A DNA stretch of 64,000 nucleotides from Oscillatoriophycideae cyanobacterium NC_groundwater_1537_Pr4_S-0.65um_50_18 (lineage in GTDB: Bacteria; Cyanobacteriota; Cyanobacteriia; Elainellales; Elainellaceae): the NCBI GenBank assembly GCA_016208305.1, contig JACQYI010000033.1, forward strand, positions 248,001 through 312,000, written 5' to 3'. Positions 25,342 through 34,645 of the stretch are shown piece by piece. Under the pieces are notes generated by a model that saw only the letters and a program-made list of their open reading frames with translations, was not told the DNA's origin and made no database searches. The first letter of the stretch is position 1. The number at the start of each line of letters is the position of its first letter. Position numbers and translations under genes: made by a program.

Positions 25342-26421
25342 TTAGATTGGCGATTTTGGATTTAATTTGGCCGATCGGTAATGCCGAGGGGTTTGTCCTG
25401 TCCAGCGCTTGAAGGCACGATAAAAAGCGCTAGGTTCAGAAAACCCCAGCAGAAATGCCACATCGTGAATAGAAGTGTCTTGATTTTGTAGATGCCGCAA
25501 GGCCAGATCGCGCCGAGTTTCATCTAGAAGCTGCTGGTAGGATGTGTTTTCAGTCTGCAATTCCCGCTGAAGCTGTCTCATACTCAGGGTTAGAGTGCGG
25601 GCGATCGCCTCAAGCGTCGGCACTTCTCCCTGAAGCTGCTGGGTGATGGCAGACACGACTTTCTCAAGATAGGGAGTTTGGCTCTGGGTGTTCAGCGTCT
25701 GGGTGTTCAGCACTGGAGCATTAAGCGCCTGAGCATTGAGCATCTGAGCGGCATGCTGCTCAAACACAGATAGCAGGTTGGCATTTGCCGATCGCACAGC
25801 CCAATCGAGACAGTCGGCGCTGAAAATAATCCGGTTGGTGGGCTGGGAAAACTGCGCTTGCGTTTGAAAAATTCGCTGATGCTCGGTCGTATCTCCAGGG
25901 CAGAGATGCTGAAACCAAACTGCCTCAGCCCGTAGAGGGTTACCCGTGAGCTGCTGCGTGGCGACCATCAGAGCCGCAAAGGTGCTTTCGATCGGGTGTC
26001 GCGGCTCATCGATGAGATAGTTTTTTAAGCCTGCTACGATCTCGCAGTCGCACTGCACCCACCCCTCAGCAACCGTATGGTGAATGGCTACACCCTGACT
26101 AAACAGCCGAGTGTATTGAGAAAGCTTTTCCAGAACCTGCCTGTAGGTCTTGCAGTTGAGCAAGACATAACCCACGATGCCGATGGCAGAAAGGTCAAAA
26201 GCTTCGCCAATGTGTAAGCCCAAATCGCGATCGCCCGTTAGCAGCACGGCTTCTCGCCACAGCGACTTCAGCACCTCTCCCGACACCTGCTGATCAGGGT
26301 TGTCTAGACAGGCCGGATCGATGTTGGCAGCTCTATAAAGGCGATCGACCTCGCTGCCCTGCATCGCCACATACTGCACGATGTCTCGCACGATCGCAAT
26401 TGAGAAGGTCGCATCTTGCAT
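25342..26421 (-). CDS. AraC family transcriptional regulator
   Basis: 359 residues from the ATG at 26421, which follows GAGAGG; an in-frame GTG at 26484 would add 21 residues. The N-terminal ~200 residues resemble the ligand-binding domain of AraC-type regulators of the ArgR/OruR sort (LYRAANIDPACLDNPDQQVS, LGLHIGEAFDLSAIGIVGYV). The C-terminal double helix-turn-helix is clear (RTLTLSMRQLQRELQTENTS and DVAFLLGFSEPSAFYRAFKR, then WTGQTPRHYR). A short repetitive linker (ALNAPVLNTQTLNTQ) lies between. It is divergent from the cupin gene and probably regulates it. Confidence 0.9.
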   Translation of the reverse strand: MQDATFSIAIVRDIVQYVAMQGSEVDRLYRAANIDPACLDNPDQQVSGEVLKSLWREAVLLTGDRDLGLHIGEAFDLSAIGIVGYVLLNCKTYRQVLEKLSQYTRLFSQGVAIHHTVAEGWVQCDCEIVAGLKNYLIDEPRHPIESTFAALMVATQQLTGNPLRAEAVWFQHLCPGDTTEHQRIFQTQAQFSQPTNRIIFSADCLDWAVRSANANLLSVFEQHAAQMLNAQALNAPVLNTQTLNTQSQTPYLEKVVSAITQQLQGEVPTLEAIARTLTLSMRQLQRELQTENTSYQQLLDETRRDLALRHLQNQDTSIHDVAFLLGFSEPSAFYRAFKRWTGQTPRHYRSAKLNPKSPI

Positions 26422-26558
26422 AAGCCTCTCAGCACGCCCTTTGAGATTGGCGCTCTCAGTCAATTTTCTGGCGGGGCAAGTCACTGTTTACCTTAGCAGA
26501 AAGCCTTACTTTTGGACTGTTAGCGCATAAATCAAACCGCACACAGGAGGCTTTAACG

Positions 26559-27182
26559 ATGACTGGCACCGACTCTTCCAACTCCGAAAATCTATTTTCC
26601 TCAAGTTCAAAATCTCCGCTGCTAGAACCTACAACGATCGTTAATCCAGCAACAGGCGATCGCATGACGGTTCTTCACGCTTCCCATCAAAGTCAGGGGA
26701 CTTATGCCAAGTTCCGCTTTGACCTGCCTCCCGGAGCCAAAGGCAGTCCGCTGCACTACCACACCGTCATGGATGAAACCTTCACGGTATTAAAAGGCTG
26801 CCTAGAAATGGAGGTGGGACAGAAGGGCAATCGGCGCTGGCTCAAGCCCGGAGAGAGTGTGCGGGTAATGGCTGGAACGCACCATAGCTTTTGCAACAGC
26901 TCAGAGGATTGGGTCACCTTCACATCCGAAAACCTACCTTCAGCTGGGTTTGAGCGCTTCATTCGCGGACTGTATGGCTTGGCGATCGACGGCAAGGTCA
27001 ACCCGGAGGGCATGCCAACGAACCTCCTGCAATTGGCGATTCTCCTCAAGCAGGCAGACACCGTTCCTGTCGGCATACCGCCGCTTCTGTTTAACGGACT
27101 GATCAACCTCTTGCTTGGGGTTGCTCAGGTGTTTCGCACTGAGCGATCGCTGCTGAAGTACTGGCAGGAGGACGCTGAGTGA
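26559..27182 (+). CDS. cupin domain protein
   Basis: 207 residues. A single cupin barrel covers about residues 50-135: FDLPPGAKGSPLHYHTVMDE, VLKGCLEMEVGQKGNRRWLK, PGESVRVMAGTHHSFCNSSE, with His residues in SPLHYH and HHSF as metal ligands. The C-terminal ~70 residues are unrecognised. A strong AGGAGG ribosome-binding site precedes the ATG at 26559. The enzyme function is unknown; it may be a small-molecule dioxygenase, or a storage-like protein. It overlaps the upstream leader of the DUF4386 gene, so the two likely form one transcript. Confidence 0.82.
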   Translation: MTGTDSSNSENLFSSSSKSPLLEPTTIVNPATGDRMTVLHASHQSQGTYAKFRFDLPPGAKGSPLHYHTVMDETFTVLKGCLEMEVGQKGNRRWLKPGESVRVMAGTHHSFCNSSEDWVTFTSENLPSAGFERFIRGLYGLAIDGKVNPEGMPTNLLQLAILLKQADTVPVGIPPLLFNGLINLLLGVAQVFRTERSLLKYWQEDAE

Positions 27183-27275
27183 CAGGACTTGAGCGAGTTG
27201 ACCGAGCGAGCGATACCGGACTTTTACTCGCAGCACTCACCCTTTGCAGCACGATACCCTCTGGAGAGATTTTTG

Positions 27276-28028
27276 ATGAACCGTTTACAACTCGTCCGCT
27301 TGACTGGGCTGCTCTTAATTTCACTCGTCTTGCTGCTGAATATTCCCTACACGCTATTGATTCAGACTTTTGAATATGACGATATTCTGCGTGAATCGGT
27401 CGATCATGTCCTGACAAAATTTCACGCAGGAGGGACGCCGCTGATTCTCACCTGGTTTGCCTTTGGGCTAGCGGCACTTCTGTTTATTCCAGCCAGCCTG
27501 CTGCTGCATCAGATCCTCGATCGCCCAGATACTCCCTATTTGGCCATCGCAACCTTTATGGGTGGGCTTTCAGGCATCCTTCAGGCGATCGGACTCCTGC
27601 GCTGGGTGTTTGTGGTGCCGCTGCTGGCCAATCTCTATACTGATACGGCTTCTAGCCCTGGCACCCGTGAGGCAGTGAGTGTCGTCTTTCAGGCAGTGCA
27701 TCAGTACGGAGGTGTGATTCTGGGTGAGCATTTAGGGCAGACATTGCTGGTGGGCTGGACGATCGGGGTTTGCCTCGCGATGCGATCGTCGTCTTTGTTT
27801 AAGCCTTGGCTCGTTGGGTTGGGGGGGTTGACGACACCTCTCATGCTGCTGGGGCAGAGTGAGCTACTGGCAACGGTCATTCCCGCTATGCCTGTGATTG
27901 AAACCACGCCGATCGGTTTTATCTTGTGGGAAATCTGGCTGCTGCTTCTGGGCGTTGGGCTACTGCGCATACCTCAGAAACAGCTGGCAATCTTGCCCCT
28001 CATACCCGCACGAGGCTTGCACGATTAA
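27276..28028 (+). CDS. DUF4386-like membrane protein
   Basis: 250 residues from the ATG at 27276 (GGAG at 27261). About six or seven hydrophobic segments (LTGLLLISLVLLLNIPYTLL, LTWFAFGLAALLFIPASLLL, and others) make it integral to the inner membrane. The NIPYTLLIQTFEYDDILRES opening and GGLSGILQAIGLLRWVFVVP match the DUF4386 pattern. Its function is unknown. It follows the cupin gene by 93 bases; both are divergent from the AraC-type regulator. Confidence 0.75.
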   Translation: MNRLQLVRLTGLLLISLVLLLNIPYTLLIQTFEYDDILRESVDHVLTKFHAGGTPLILTWFAFGLAALLFIPASLLLHQILDRPDTPYLAIATFMGGLSGILQAIGLLRWVFVVPLLANLYTDTASSPGTREAVSVVFQAVHQYGGVILGEHLGQTLLVGWTIGVCLAMRSSSLFKPWLVGLGGLTTPLMLLGQSELLATVIPAMPVIETTPIGFILWEIWLLLLGVGLLRIPQKQLAILPLIPARGLHD

Positions 28029-28101
28029 TTGGCTATCTGACTTGAAGAGGGGTTTGAGATCTTTGAGGCTAGCAAAGGTTATGCACCCAGATCACCCTGA
28101 T

Positions 28102-28127
28102 GGGGGAAGAGCGATCGCTTTCCCCCC
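28102..28127. terminator. HIP1-centred imperfect hairpin
   Basis: GGGGGAAGAGCGA followed by TCGCTTTCCCCCC: arms meet on GCGATCGC with one mismatch. It lies about 75 bases past the DUF4386 stop and is a candidate terminator, without a U-tract. Confidence 0.5.
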
Positions 28128-28231
28128 GACTATTCTAAAGGTACGGTAGAACGCACAGGCTGAAAAACTTACAGACAGAACCTCATAGAAACTCAGACTC
28201 TGACACAAAGGGGCTAATACCATCGTCTATT

Positions 28232-28251
28232 TGTTCAGTGTTTACTGAACA
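28232..28251. promoter_or_regulatory. palindromic operator, 8-bp arms
   Basis: TGTTCAGT, spacer GTTT, ACTGAACA: two perfect 8-base arms. A third TTCAG half-site follows at 28252. It lies 76 bases before the MarR/GbsR gene and ahead of the efflux operon, where a repressor binding site is expected. Confidence 0.65.
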
Positions 28252-28326
28252 TTCAGAATATGATAGATTTGAGTTACAAAAGGTTACACATTCACCTGTC
28301 GTTGTCTTCCGGGAAGGGGTCTGAAA

Positions 28327-28815
28327 TTGAATAACGATCAACCCTTTGAGCAAATGCACTTTGTTGAGGAAGTGGGTTTGATGTTTGAGCTAGTGGGGAT
28401 GCCGCGCATGTCAGGGCGGATCTTTGGTTGGCTGCTGATCTCTGAACCGCCGCAGCAGTCTAACAATGCCTTGGCAGAGGTTTTACAAGCCAGCAAAGGC
28501 TCCATCAGCACCATGACCCGATTCCTCATCCAGCTGGGGCTGATCGAGCGTGTTAGCATTCCGGGCGATCGGCGTGACTATTTTCAGATTAAAGATCATG
28601 CCTGGTCGCAGTTGACCAAACAGCGGCTAGTGCAAATTGGTGCATTTCGCAAATTGGCGGAGCGGGGACTAGACCTAATGTCCGCTTATCCACCCCAACA
28701 CAAGCGCCGCTTGCAGGAGATGCACGACATTCACTCCTTTTGGGAGCGAGAGCTGCCTCTGTTAGATGAGCGCTGGGAGCAAGAGCAGAACAAGCGACGT
28801 CTAGAGGGGATCTAG
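28327..28815 (+). CDS. GbsR/MarR family regulator
   Basis: 162 residues. The winged helix reads MPRMSGRIFGWLLISEPPQQ, then LAEVLQASKGSISTMTRFLI, then LGLIERVSIPGDRRDYFQIK, typical of GbsR/MarR. A long helical tail (HKRRLQEMHDIHSFWEREL) likely mediates dimerisation. The start is a TTG at 28327; an internal ATG lies at 28354. It sits directly before the HlyD/MacB/ATPase genes on the same strand and after a palindromic site, so autoregulation and control of the exporter are likely. Confidence 0.85.
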   Translation: MNNDQPFEQMHFVEEVGLMFELVGMPRMSGRIFGWLLISEPPQQSNNALAEVLQASKGSISTMTRFLIQLGLIERVSIPGDRRDYFQIKDHAWSQLTKQRLVQIGAFRKLAERGLDLMSAYPPQHKRRLQEMHDIHSFWERELPLLDERWEQEQNKRRLEGI

Positions 28816-28932
28816 CGGATAAACCTGTATGGTTATCTACTGGTATCTAAAATTTGGGAACTCTTAAGTTCAGCGATCGTTATTTCAGTCCCGTCTCAAT
28901 AATTTCTTGTTATTTAATGTGCACCTGGGCTT

Positions 28933-30267
28933 ATGGCAATGCAACTTCCTTTGATTGGCAAACTTCGACAGCCGAATCCCTGGATCGTCGGGCTGATTTT
29001 GGCAGGGGTTCTGGGTGCAGGAGCCATCTCCTACACTCTAGTTCAGCAAAAAGCAGCAGTTCCCGACATTGCCACTCTGACAGTGCCTGTCAAGTCTGAG
29101 CCTTTGCAGGTTCAGATTGGTGCCAGCGGAACGGTACAGCCCATTCAGACCGTTAACCTTAGCCCCAAAAATGCGGGCATTGTAGCTGAGCTGTTTGTTG
29201 AGCAAGGCGATCGCGTCAGCAAGGGTCAGATTATAGCCCGGATGAAAAATGACGATATCGATGCCCAGTTGATGCAGTCTAGAGCCAGGATCGCGCAAGC
29301 CGAAGCCCGCCTCGCTCAGCTTAAAGCAGGCAACCGCCCTGAAGAAATTTCGCAAGCCGAAGCCAGAGTTTCTCAGGCTCAAGCCCAGGTAACTGAAGCC
29401 CAAGCCCGCCTAACTTTGGCTCAAGACAAGCAGCGTCGTAACCAAGTGCTGGTCGATGAGGGAGCCATTTCGAGCGATCGCTTTAACGAGTTCTCTAACG
29501 AAGTCGCCACAGCCAGAGCTAGCGTGCAGCAATCTCAAGCCAACCTTGCTGAGGTGCAGCGCAGTCTAGATTTGTCTAGAAACGGTAGCCGCATAGAAGA
29601 AATTGATCTCGCCCAAGCCCAGCTAGATGAAGCGATCGGCAATCTGCAATCGGTGCAGGTCACTCAAGAAGATACGCTGGTGCGTGCCCCCTTTAGCGGC
29701 ACTATTACCCAGAAGTTTGCCAATGAGGGGGCGTTTGTGACCCCCACAACTTCCGCTTCTGAGGCGACTTCGGCCACTTCTACGGCGATCGTCGCGTTAG
29801 CAGAAGGGCTAGAGGTTTTGGCAGAAGTGCCAGAGGTAGATATTCAGCAGCTCCAGATAGGTCAGAGGGTTGAAATCAAAGCTGATGCTTACCCTGACCA
29901 AAAGTTTCAGGGGCGGGTGCAGCGAATCGCGCCAGAAGCAGTCGTTAAGCAAAACGTTACCTCTTTCCAGGTGCGGGTGTCGCTAGTGACCGGGCAAGAA
30001 AAACTGCTGTCGGGCATGAACGTTGATGTCACTTTTCTCGGTAAGCAACTTGACAACGCCTTAGTGATTCCGACGGTGGCGATCGTCACTCAAGAAGGAC
30101 AAACGGGCGTTCTTGTACCCAACCCATCCAATCAGCCCGAATTTCGCCCCGTAACGCTGGGTGCTGCGGTGGGCAACCAGACTCAAGTGCTCGAAGGGGT
30201 GAAGCCTGGAGACAAAGTATTTACAGATATTCCGCCCAATAGCGACTGGGGCAAAAGCAAGGAGTAG
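28933..30267 (+). CDS. HlyD/MacA-type periplasmic adaptor subunit
   Basis: 444 residues. A membrane anchor at about residues 18-38 (PWIVGLILAGVLGAGAISYT) is followed by a lipoyl-like half (VQIGASGTVQPIQTVNLSPK), a long coiled-coil hairpin rich in Ala, Gln and Arg (about 110-235), the second lipoyl half (VRAPFSGTITQKFANEGAFV), and a beta-barrel domain (VTFLGKQLDNALVIPTVAIV). It is the membrane-fusion protein of the exporter, linking the permease to an outer-membrane channel. The stop precedes the permease start by two bases. Confidence 0.9.
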   Translation: MAMQLPLIGKLRQPNPWIVGLILAGVLGAGAISYTLVQQKAAVPDIATLTVPVKSEPLQVQIGASGTVQPIQTVNLSPKNAGIVAELFVEQGDRVSKGQIIARMKNDDIDAQLMQSRARIAQAEARLAQLKAGNRPEEISQAEARVSQAQAQVTEAQARLTLAQDKQRRNQVLVDEGAISSDRFNEFSNEVATARASVQQSQANLAEVQRSLDLSRNGSRIEEIDLAQAQLDEAIGNLQSVQVTQEDTLVRAPFSGTITQKFANEGAFVTPTTSASEATSATSTAIVALAEGLEVLAEVPEVDIQQLQIGQRVEIKADAYPDQKFQGRVQRIAPEAVVKQNVTSFQVRVSLVTGQEKLLSGMNVDVTFLGKQLDNALVIPTVAIVTQEGQTGVLVPNPSNQPEFRPVTLGAAVGNQTQVLEGVKPGDKVFTDIPPNSDWGKSKE

Positions 30268-30269
30268 GC

Positions 30270-31487
30270 ATGGATATTCTTGAAAGCATCAATATGGCAG
30301 TCAAAACGCTGACTGCAAACAAGATGCGTAGCACGCTAACCATGCTGGGCATCATTATTGGTAACGCCTCGGTCATTATGATGGTGGGCGTGGGGCAGGG
30401 AGCACAGCGCTATGCCTCAGAGCAGTTTGAGTCTCTAGGCCCAAATGTCCTGTTTATTATTCCGGGCAGTGAAAATGCGCAGAGTCGATCGACTGAACAG
30501 CCCCGAACGCTAACCTTGGAAGATGCTGAGGCGATCGCCTCTCAGGTTCCTAGCGTCAGCGCCGTTGCCCCCCAGTTGCAAAACCAGCTATTGGTTACCT
30601 ATCGCAACAAAAAGGCTACGACTTCAATCACAGGCATCACCCCTGAGTTTACTGTTGTGCGCGACTTCAATGTGGCACGAGGACGGTTCATTACCGACCT
30701 TGATGTCCAACGGAGTAACCGTGTGGTGGCTTTGGGTTCAGATCTGGCGCAAAAGCTGTTTGCGGGTTCCGATCCGATCGGTCAAGAAATTCGTATCCGG
30801 AACATTAGCTTTCAGGTTGTTGCCGTCATGGAGTCCAAGGGCGCATTTTTGGGTAGCAACCAAGATGATGTGGCGCTGATTCCCATTACCACCATGTCTA
30901 GCCGTCTGGTGGGTCGCACTTCTCCCTATGGCACCTCCATTAGCTTTATTAATGTCAACGCCAGAGATGAAGCCTCGATCAACGCCGCTCAGTTCCAAAT
31001 CACTAATCTGCTGCGGCGGCGGCATAAAGTTGTCGATGAGAACGATTTCACCATCCGCAACCAGAAAGACGCGCTAGAGCTAGTCGGCAATGTTACCGGA
31101 GCCTTGACGCTGATGTTGGCGGCGATCGCTGGAATTTCGCTGCTGGTGGGCGGCATTGGCATCATGAACATCATGCTGGTGTCGGTACGAGAACGTACCC
31201 AGGAAATCGGCTTGAGAAAAGCCATTGGCGCAGCGCCTAACGACATCCTGACTCAGTTCATGATTGAGGCCATTATCCTATCGGCGATCGGCGGGCTAAT
31301 TGGCACAACAATTGGGGTGGGTGGCATTACCCTTGTGGGAGCCGTAACGCCGCTCAAGGCAGGAGTTTCTGTGCCTGCCATTCTTTTAGCAGTGGGCGTT
31401 TCGGGCGGTATTGGCCTGTTCTTTGGCGTCTTTCCGGCACGGCAAGCGGCAAGACTCGATCCGATCGTGGCACTTCGCAGCGCTTAA
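30270..31487 (+). CDS. ABC transporter permease, MacB type
   Basis: 405 residues. One N-terminal membrane helix region (LTMLGIIIGNASVIMMVGVG) precedes a periplasmic MacB-core domain (ESLGPNVLFIIPGSENAQSR to RIRNISFQVVAVMESKGAFL). Three C-terminal helices follow with the FtsX/MacB signature (GIGIMNIMLVSVRERTQEIG, LRKAIGAAPNDILTQFMIEA). The ATPase is a separate gene (31581), unlike E. coli MacB. The window therefore has a three-gene MacAB-like exporter; substrate (macrolide, peptide or lipid) is unknown. Confidence 0.9.
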   Translation: MDILESINMAVKTLTANKMRSTLTMLGIIIGNASVIMMVGVGQGAQRYASEQFESLGPNVLFIIPGSENAQSRSTEQPRTLTLEDAEAIASQVPSVSAVAPQLQNQLLVTYRNKKATTSITGITPEFTVVRDFNVARGRFITDLDVQRSNRVVALGSDLAQKLFAGSDPIGQEIRIRNISFQVVAVMESKGAFLGSNQDDVALIPITTMSSRLVGRTSPYGTSISFINVNARDEASINAAQFQITNLLRRRHKVVDENDFTIRNQKDALELVGNVTGALTLMLAAIAGISLLVGGIGIMNIMLVSVRERTQEIGLRKAIGAAPNDILTQFMIEAIILSAIGGLIGTTIGVGGITLVGAVTPLKAGVSVPAILLAVGVSGGIGLFFGVFPARQAARLDPIVALRSA

Positions 31488-31580
31488 GCCGTTATTTGTT
31501 TGTCCGTTTATTTCTTAAGCGGATAGCTGAGCCGTTCCCCAAAAATCTAGAGCATAAATCCTTTCTCCTTCAGGTATCCC

Positions 31581-32297
31581 ATGCAGAAGACGATTATCCG
31601 CCTCGAACATATCTTCAAGACCTATGGCGCTGGCGATATTCAAGTCAATGCGCTGTCGGATGTCAATCTGTCTGTGGAAGCTGGGGAATATTGCTCCATC
31701 ATGGGGCCTTCAGGCTCTGGCAAATCGACTGCGATGAATGTGATCGGCTGTCTCGATCGCCCCACTTCGGGCGCTTACTACCTCGATGGTCTAGATGTTT
31801 CTACCATTGAAGATGGCGAGCTAGCCAAAATTCGTAATCGCAATCTGGGCTTCGTTTTTCAGCAGTTTCATCTTTTGCCACAGCTCTCGGCTATGGAAAA
31901 CGTTATGCTGCCTATGGTCTATGCCGGAGTTCCCAATGCTGAGCGGAAGGAACGCGCAGCCGAGGCGCTGACTCGGGTCGGGCTAGCCAATCGTATGGGC
32001 AATCGTCCTAACCAGCTTTCGGGTGGTCAGCAGCAACGGGTGGCGATCGCTCGTGCCATTGTCAACCGTCCGGTGGTGCTGTTGGCGGATGAGCCTACGG
32101 GGGCTTTAGACTCCCACACCACCCAAGAGGTAATGAATATCTTTGCAGAATTGAATGCCTCAGGCATTACCGTCGTCATGGTGACCCACGAGCCTGAAGT
32201 GGCAAGGCTGACGCGGCGGGTTGTTTGGTTTCGGGATGGACAAGTCGTTGAGCCAAACCTGGCACCCACGGATTTGGGTCACATGTTGGTAGCTTGA
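31581..32297 (+). CDS. ABC transporter ATP-binding protein (MacB/LolD-like)
   Basis: 238 residues. Walker A GPSGSGKST (about 42-50), Q-loop in VFQQFHLLPQLSAMEN, signature LSGGQQQRVAIARAIVNRP, Walker B VVLLADEPTGALDS, and H-loop VMVTHEPE are all present. Family: MacB/LolD/FtsE type. It follows the permease by 93 bases and completes the exporter. The ending has a HIP1-centred palindrome at 32296-32318. Confidence 0.95.
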   Translation: MQKTIIRLEHIFKTYGAGDIQVNALSDVNLSVEAGEYCSIMGPSGSGKSTAMNVIGCLDRPTSGAYYLDGLDVSTIEDGELAKIRNRNLGFVFQQFHLLPQLSAMENVMLPMVYAGVPNAERKERAAEALTRVGLANRMGNRPNQLSGGQQQRVAIARAIVNRPVVLLADEPTGALDSHTTQEVMNIFAELNASGITVVMVTHEPEVARLTRRVVWFRDGQVVEPNLAPTDLGHMLVA

Positions 32298-32318
32298 GAG
32301 AGCGATCGCTCCCTCTCG
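32296..32318 (+). terminator. HIP1-centred hairpin after the exporter operon
   Basis: GAGAGAGCGAT followed by CGCTCCCTCTC is a short palindrome around GCGATCGC directly at the end of the ATPase gene. It is a plausible transcript end, with no U-tract. Confidence 0.45.
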
Positions 32319-32416
32319 GCTTTTGCTCAGCCAGTTTTTGCACACCAAGTTTTCAAGATAGAGAGTAGAGTAAGTAGATATACACAAGCAGATCTACTCA
32401 TTTGACGGAAAGGACT

Positions 32417-32704
32417 ATGGCTAGCAGCGAAGCTCATAACTCTGGGGTGCTTTCGGAGCGCGAACTGCAAATTGTTGAATTGGTTGCTGCTGGCTTAACG
32501 AACCAGGAAATTGCTGAGAAGTTAGAAATTAGCAAGCGCACGGTTGACAACCACATCAGCAACATTTTGACCAAAACCTCAACGGGCAATCGTGTCGCTT
32601 TGGTGCGTTGGGCTTTACAGTGGGGCAAAGTTTGCATTGATGATGTCAACTGTTGTACTCTGCCAATCTTCGTAGCCGATCTGCCACCCGCCCAGTCCCT
32701 GTAA
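32417..32704 (+). CDS. pedR: LuxR-type HTH regulator, PedR-like
   Basis: 95 residues from the ATG at 32417, preceded by GGAAAGG. Almost all of it is one LuxR helix-turn-helix (LSERELQIVELVAAGLTNQE, IAEKLEISKRTVDNHISNIL, then TSTGNRVALVRWALQWGK), ending with a DVNCC pair of cysteines. Known: PedR (Ssl0564) is a small LuxR-type protein that responds to photosynthetic electron transport through thioredoxin and a conserved cysteine. The match by pattern is good; I am less sure of the exact orthology. Confidence 0.7.
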   Translation: MASSEAHNSGVLSERELQIVELVAAGLTNQEIAEKLEISKRTVDNHISNILTKTSTGNRVALVRWALQWGKVCIDDVNCCTLPIFVADLPPAQSL

Positions 32705-32717
32705 CGTTCTAGAGTCT

Positions 32718-33005
32718 ATGGATACACCGATCGCTCAAGCTTCGCACCTGCAAATCTGCTGTCCTCAGCTTCCCTATGCGGTCTACCAAGAGGTCGCCGC
32801 CCATTTGCGACAGGTAATGGGGATCACGGTAGAGCTGTTACCGCAGCAGTCCCAAACCTTCGACTACGCCCAAAGCCAAGTGGGTGGGTTACAAATTTTC
32901 TACCCGCCCGAAGTAGATTCTGCTGTTCAGCAGCGAGTCGAGCAGATTTTGGCGTATTATGGCGATCGCTATGGAGCATGGAAACCGTTAGAAGGACAGG
33001 GATAA
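32718..33005 (+). CDS. conserved cyanobacterial protein of unknown function (95 aa)
   Basis: 95 residues: LQICCPQLPYAVYQEVAAHL, then VELLPQQSQTFDYAQSQVGG, then IFYPPEVDSAVQQRVEQILA, and a C-terminal YGDRYGAWKPLEGQG. The soluble alternation of strands and helices suggests a compact alpha/beta domain. It starts 14 bases after the PedR-like gene, so the two are probably co-transcribed. No function is known to me. Confidence 0.8.
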   Translation: MDTPIAQASHLQICCPQLPYAVYQEVAAHLRQVMGITVELLPQQSQTFDYAQSQVGGLQIFYPPEVDSAVQQRVEQILAYYGDRYGAWKPLEGQG

Positions 33006-33061
33006 ATTGGATCAGCGCTAGGCAATAGGCTTGAGTTGCGACCCAATTCCCACAAGAAGAT

Positions 33062-34348
33062 ATGAGCGCCATTCAAGCAACACGGGGTACGCGAGATATT
33101 CTGCCTGAAGAAATTCCCTACTGGCAGCATATTGAAGCGATCGCCAGAGAGATTTTAGGCAGAGCCGCCTATCAAGAAATTCGGACTCCCATCTTTGAGC
33201 AAACCGATCTGTTTGCTAGGGGCATGGGTGAGGCCACAGATGTGGTGAGCAAGGAAATGTATAGCTTCCAGGATCGAGGGGAGCGATCGCTAACCCTACG
33301 TCCTGAAAATACTGCTGGGGTAGTGCGTGCCTTTGTTGAGCATAACTTGCAAGCTCAGGGGGGCATACAGCGGCTCTGGTATCTAGGAGCCATGTTTCGT
33401 TACGAGCGCCCCCAGGCCGGACGGCAGCGCCAGTTTCACCAGCTAGGGCTAGAGTCGTTGGGCAGTGCTGATCCCCGTGCCGATGCCGAAGTTATTGCTA
33501 TCGCCAATGACTGGCTTCAGGCGATTGGCCTCAAAAATTTGCGGCTAGAGTTTAACTCTATTGGCGATCGCACCGATCGGCAGCATTACCGCGAAGCCTT
33601 GATTGCCTACCTGACTCCCCACAAAGCGGATCTTGATGCCGACTCGCAGGATCGCTTGACGCGAAATCCGCTACGCATCCTAGACAGCAAAGATCAAAAT
33701 ACCCAAAAGATTCTGCAAGCGGCTCCCAGCATTTTGAGCTACCTCAGCCCAGAGTCGCAAAAGCGCTTTGAGCAGGTGCAGCAGCTACTGTCAGACTTAG
33801 GGATCAGCTATCGTCTTAACGATCGTTTAGTCCGCGGACTCGACTACTACACCCACACCGTCTTTGAGATTCAGTCTGATGACTTGGGCGCACAGGCGAC
33901 CGTCTGTGCCGGAGGGCGCTATGACGGGCTGATTGCAGAGCTAGGCGGTGCCGAAACCCCTGCCGTGGGGTGGGCAAGCGGCATAGAGCGACTGGTGTTA
34001 CTGCTTCAGAAAATGCAGAAGCCTCCCGTAAAGGCTCTGGACTTTTATCTGGTTTCACGGGGCGATCGCGCCGAAGCCCAAGCGCTAAAGCTGGCACAAA
34101 CTCTGCGGCAAACCGGATTCTCAGTCGAGCTAGACCTGAGCGGCAGCGCCTTTGGCAAACAGTTTAAGCGAGCCGATCGCAGTGGAGCCGCCGCCTGTTT
34201 AATTTTGGGCGATGCTGAAGCCGACAGCCAGACTGTGCAGATCAAGTGGCTTGCCTCCGGACAGCAGGCTTCGCTGGCTCAGGCAGAACTCTTGGCTAAT
34301 CCTGATGCTTTGCGGCAGCAAGTGCAGACGGCTCAGACTGAAGCCTGA
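33062..34348 (+). CDS. hisS: histidyl-tRNA synthetase
   Basis: 428 residues, usual length. Class II motifs and His-specific strings: [12 protein letters not shown] at the start, motif 1 ([20 protein letters not shown]), motif 2 ([20 protein letters not shown]), the HisA motif ([15 protein letters not shown] and [15 protein letters not shown]), and motif 3 ([13 protein letters not shown]). A C-terminal anticodon-binding domain follows ([20 protein letters not shown]). It charges tRNA-His in the cytoplasm. A strong hairpin ends the transcript at 34386-34432. Confidence 0.97.
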   Translation: MSAIQATRGTRDILPEEIPYWQHIEAIAREILGRAAYQEIRTPIFEQTDLFARGMGEATDVVSKEMYSFQDRGERSLTLRPENTAGVVRAFVEHNLQAQGGIQRLWYLGAMFRYERPQAGRQRQFHQLGLESLGSADPRADAEVIAIANDWLQAIGLKNLRLEFNSIGDRTDRQHYREALIAYLTPHKADLDADSQDRLTRNPLRILDSKDQNTQKILQAAPSILSYLSPESQKRFEQVQQLLSDLGISYRLNDRLVRGLDYYTHTVFEIQSDDLGAQATVCAGGRYDGLIAELGGAETPAVGWASGIERLVLLLQKMQKPPVKALDFYLVSRGDRAEAQALKLAQTLRQTGFSVELDLSGSAFGKQFKRADRSGAAACLILGDAEADSQTVQIKWLASGQQASLAQAELLANPDALRQQVQTAQTEA

Positions 34349-34385
34349 TACTTCAAGAGCTTAGGCTCGCAAATTAACTGACCTG

Positions 34386-34432
34386 TAGTTTTTTGGAAGT
34401 GCCTCATGCAGCGTGACTCTTCCAAAAAACTA
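34386..34432 (+). terminator. rho-independent terminator of hisS (14-bp perfect stem)
   Basis: TAGTTTTTTGGAAG, a 19-base loop, then CTTCCAAAAAACTA: perfect arms with A/T ends. It begins 37 bases after the hisS stop. The core TTTTTTGGAAG...CTTCCAAAAAA matches the hairpin at 39150-39188. Confidence 0.8.
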
Positions 34433-34645
34433 TTTGATTTTGTTTTGTCTGCGATCCTAGGTCAGCCTGTGGTCAATGGGGGAACAGGAGCCGTCATACC
34501 CTTCAGGCGGCAAAAGCTAGAATCGCTTGCCCTACGGCTAGCCACTTTGCAAACCGCCACAATGCACTCTGAATGGTTAGACACACCTAATACGATCGGA
34601 TTTATGGTTTGGGGTACAATACCTCTGTGGTGTGAATAAGTAATA

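Larger units (their letters stand above)
28029..28326. other. intergenic with hairpin and operator upstream of gbsR-like gene
   Basis: It holds a HIP1-centred imperfect palindrome (28102-28127) after the DUF4386 gene and a palindromic site at 28232-28251 upstream of the next regulator. No gene is seen. Confidence 0.6.

Noticed and set aside
34406-34639. 77-codon frame after hisS
   Set aside because: Its start lies within the hisS terminator hairpin and there is no recognisable domain; likely non-coding.
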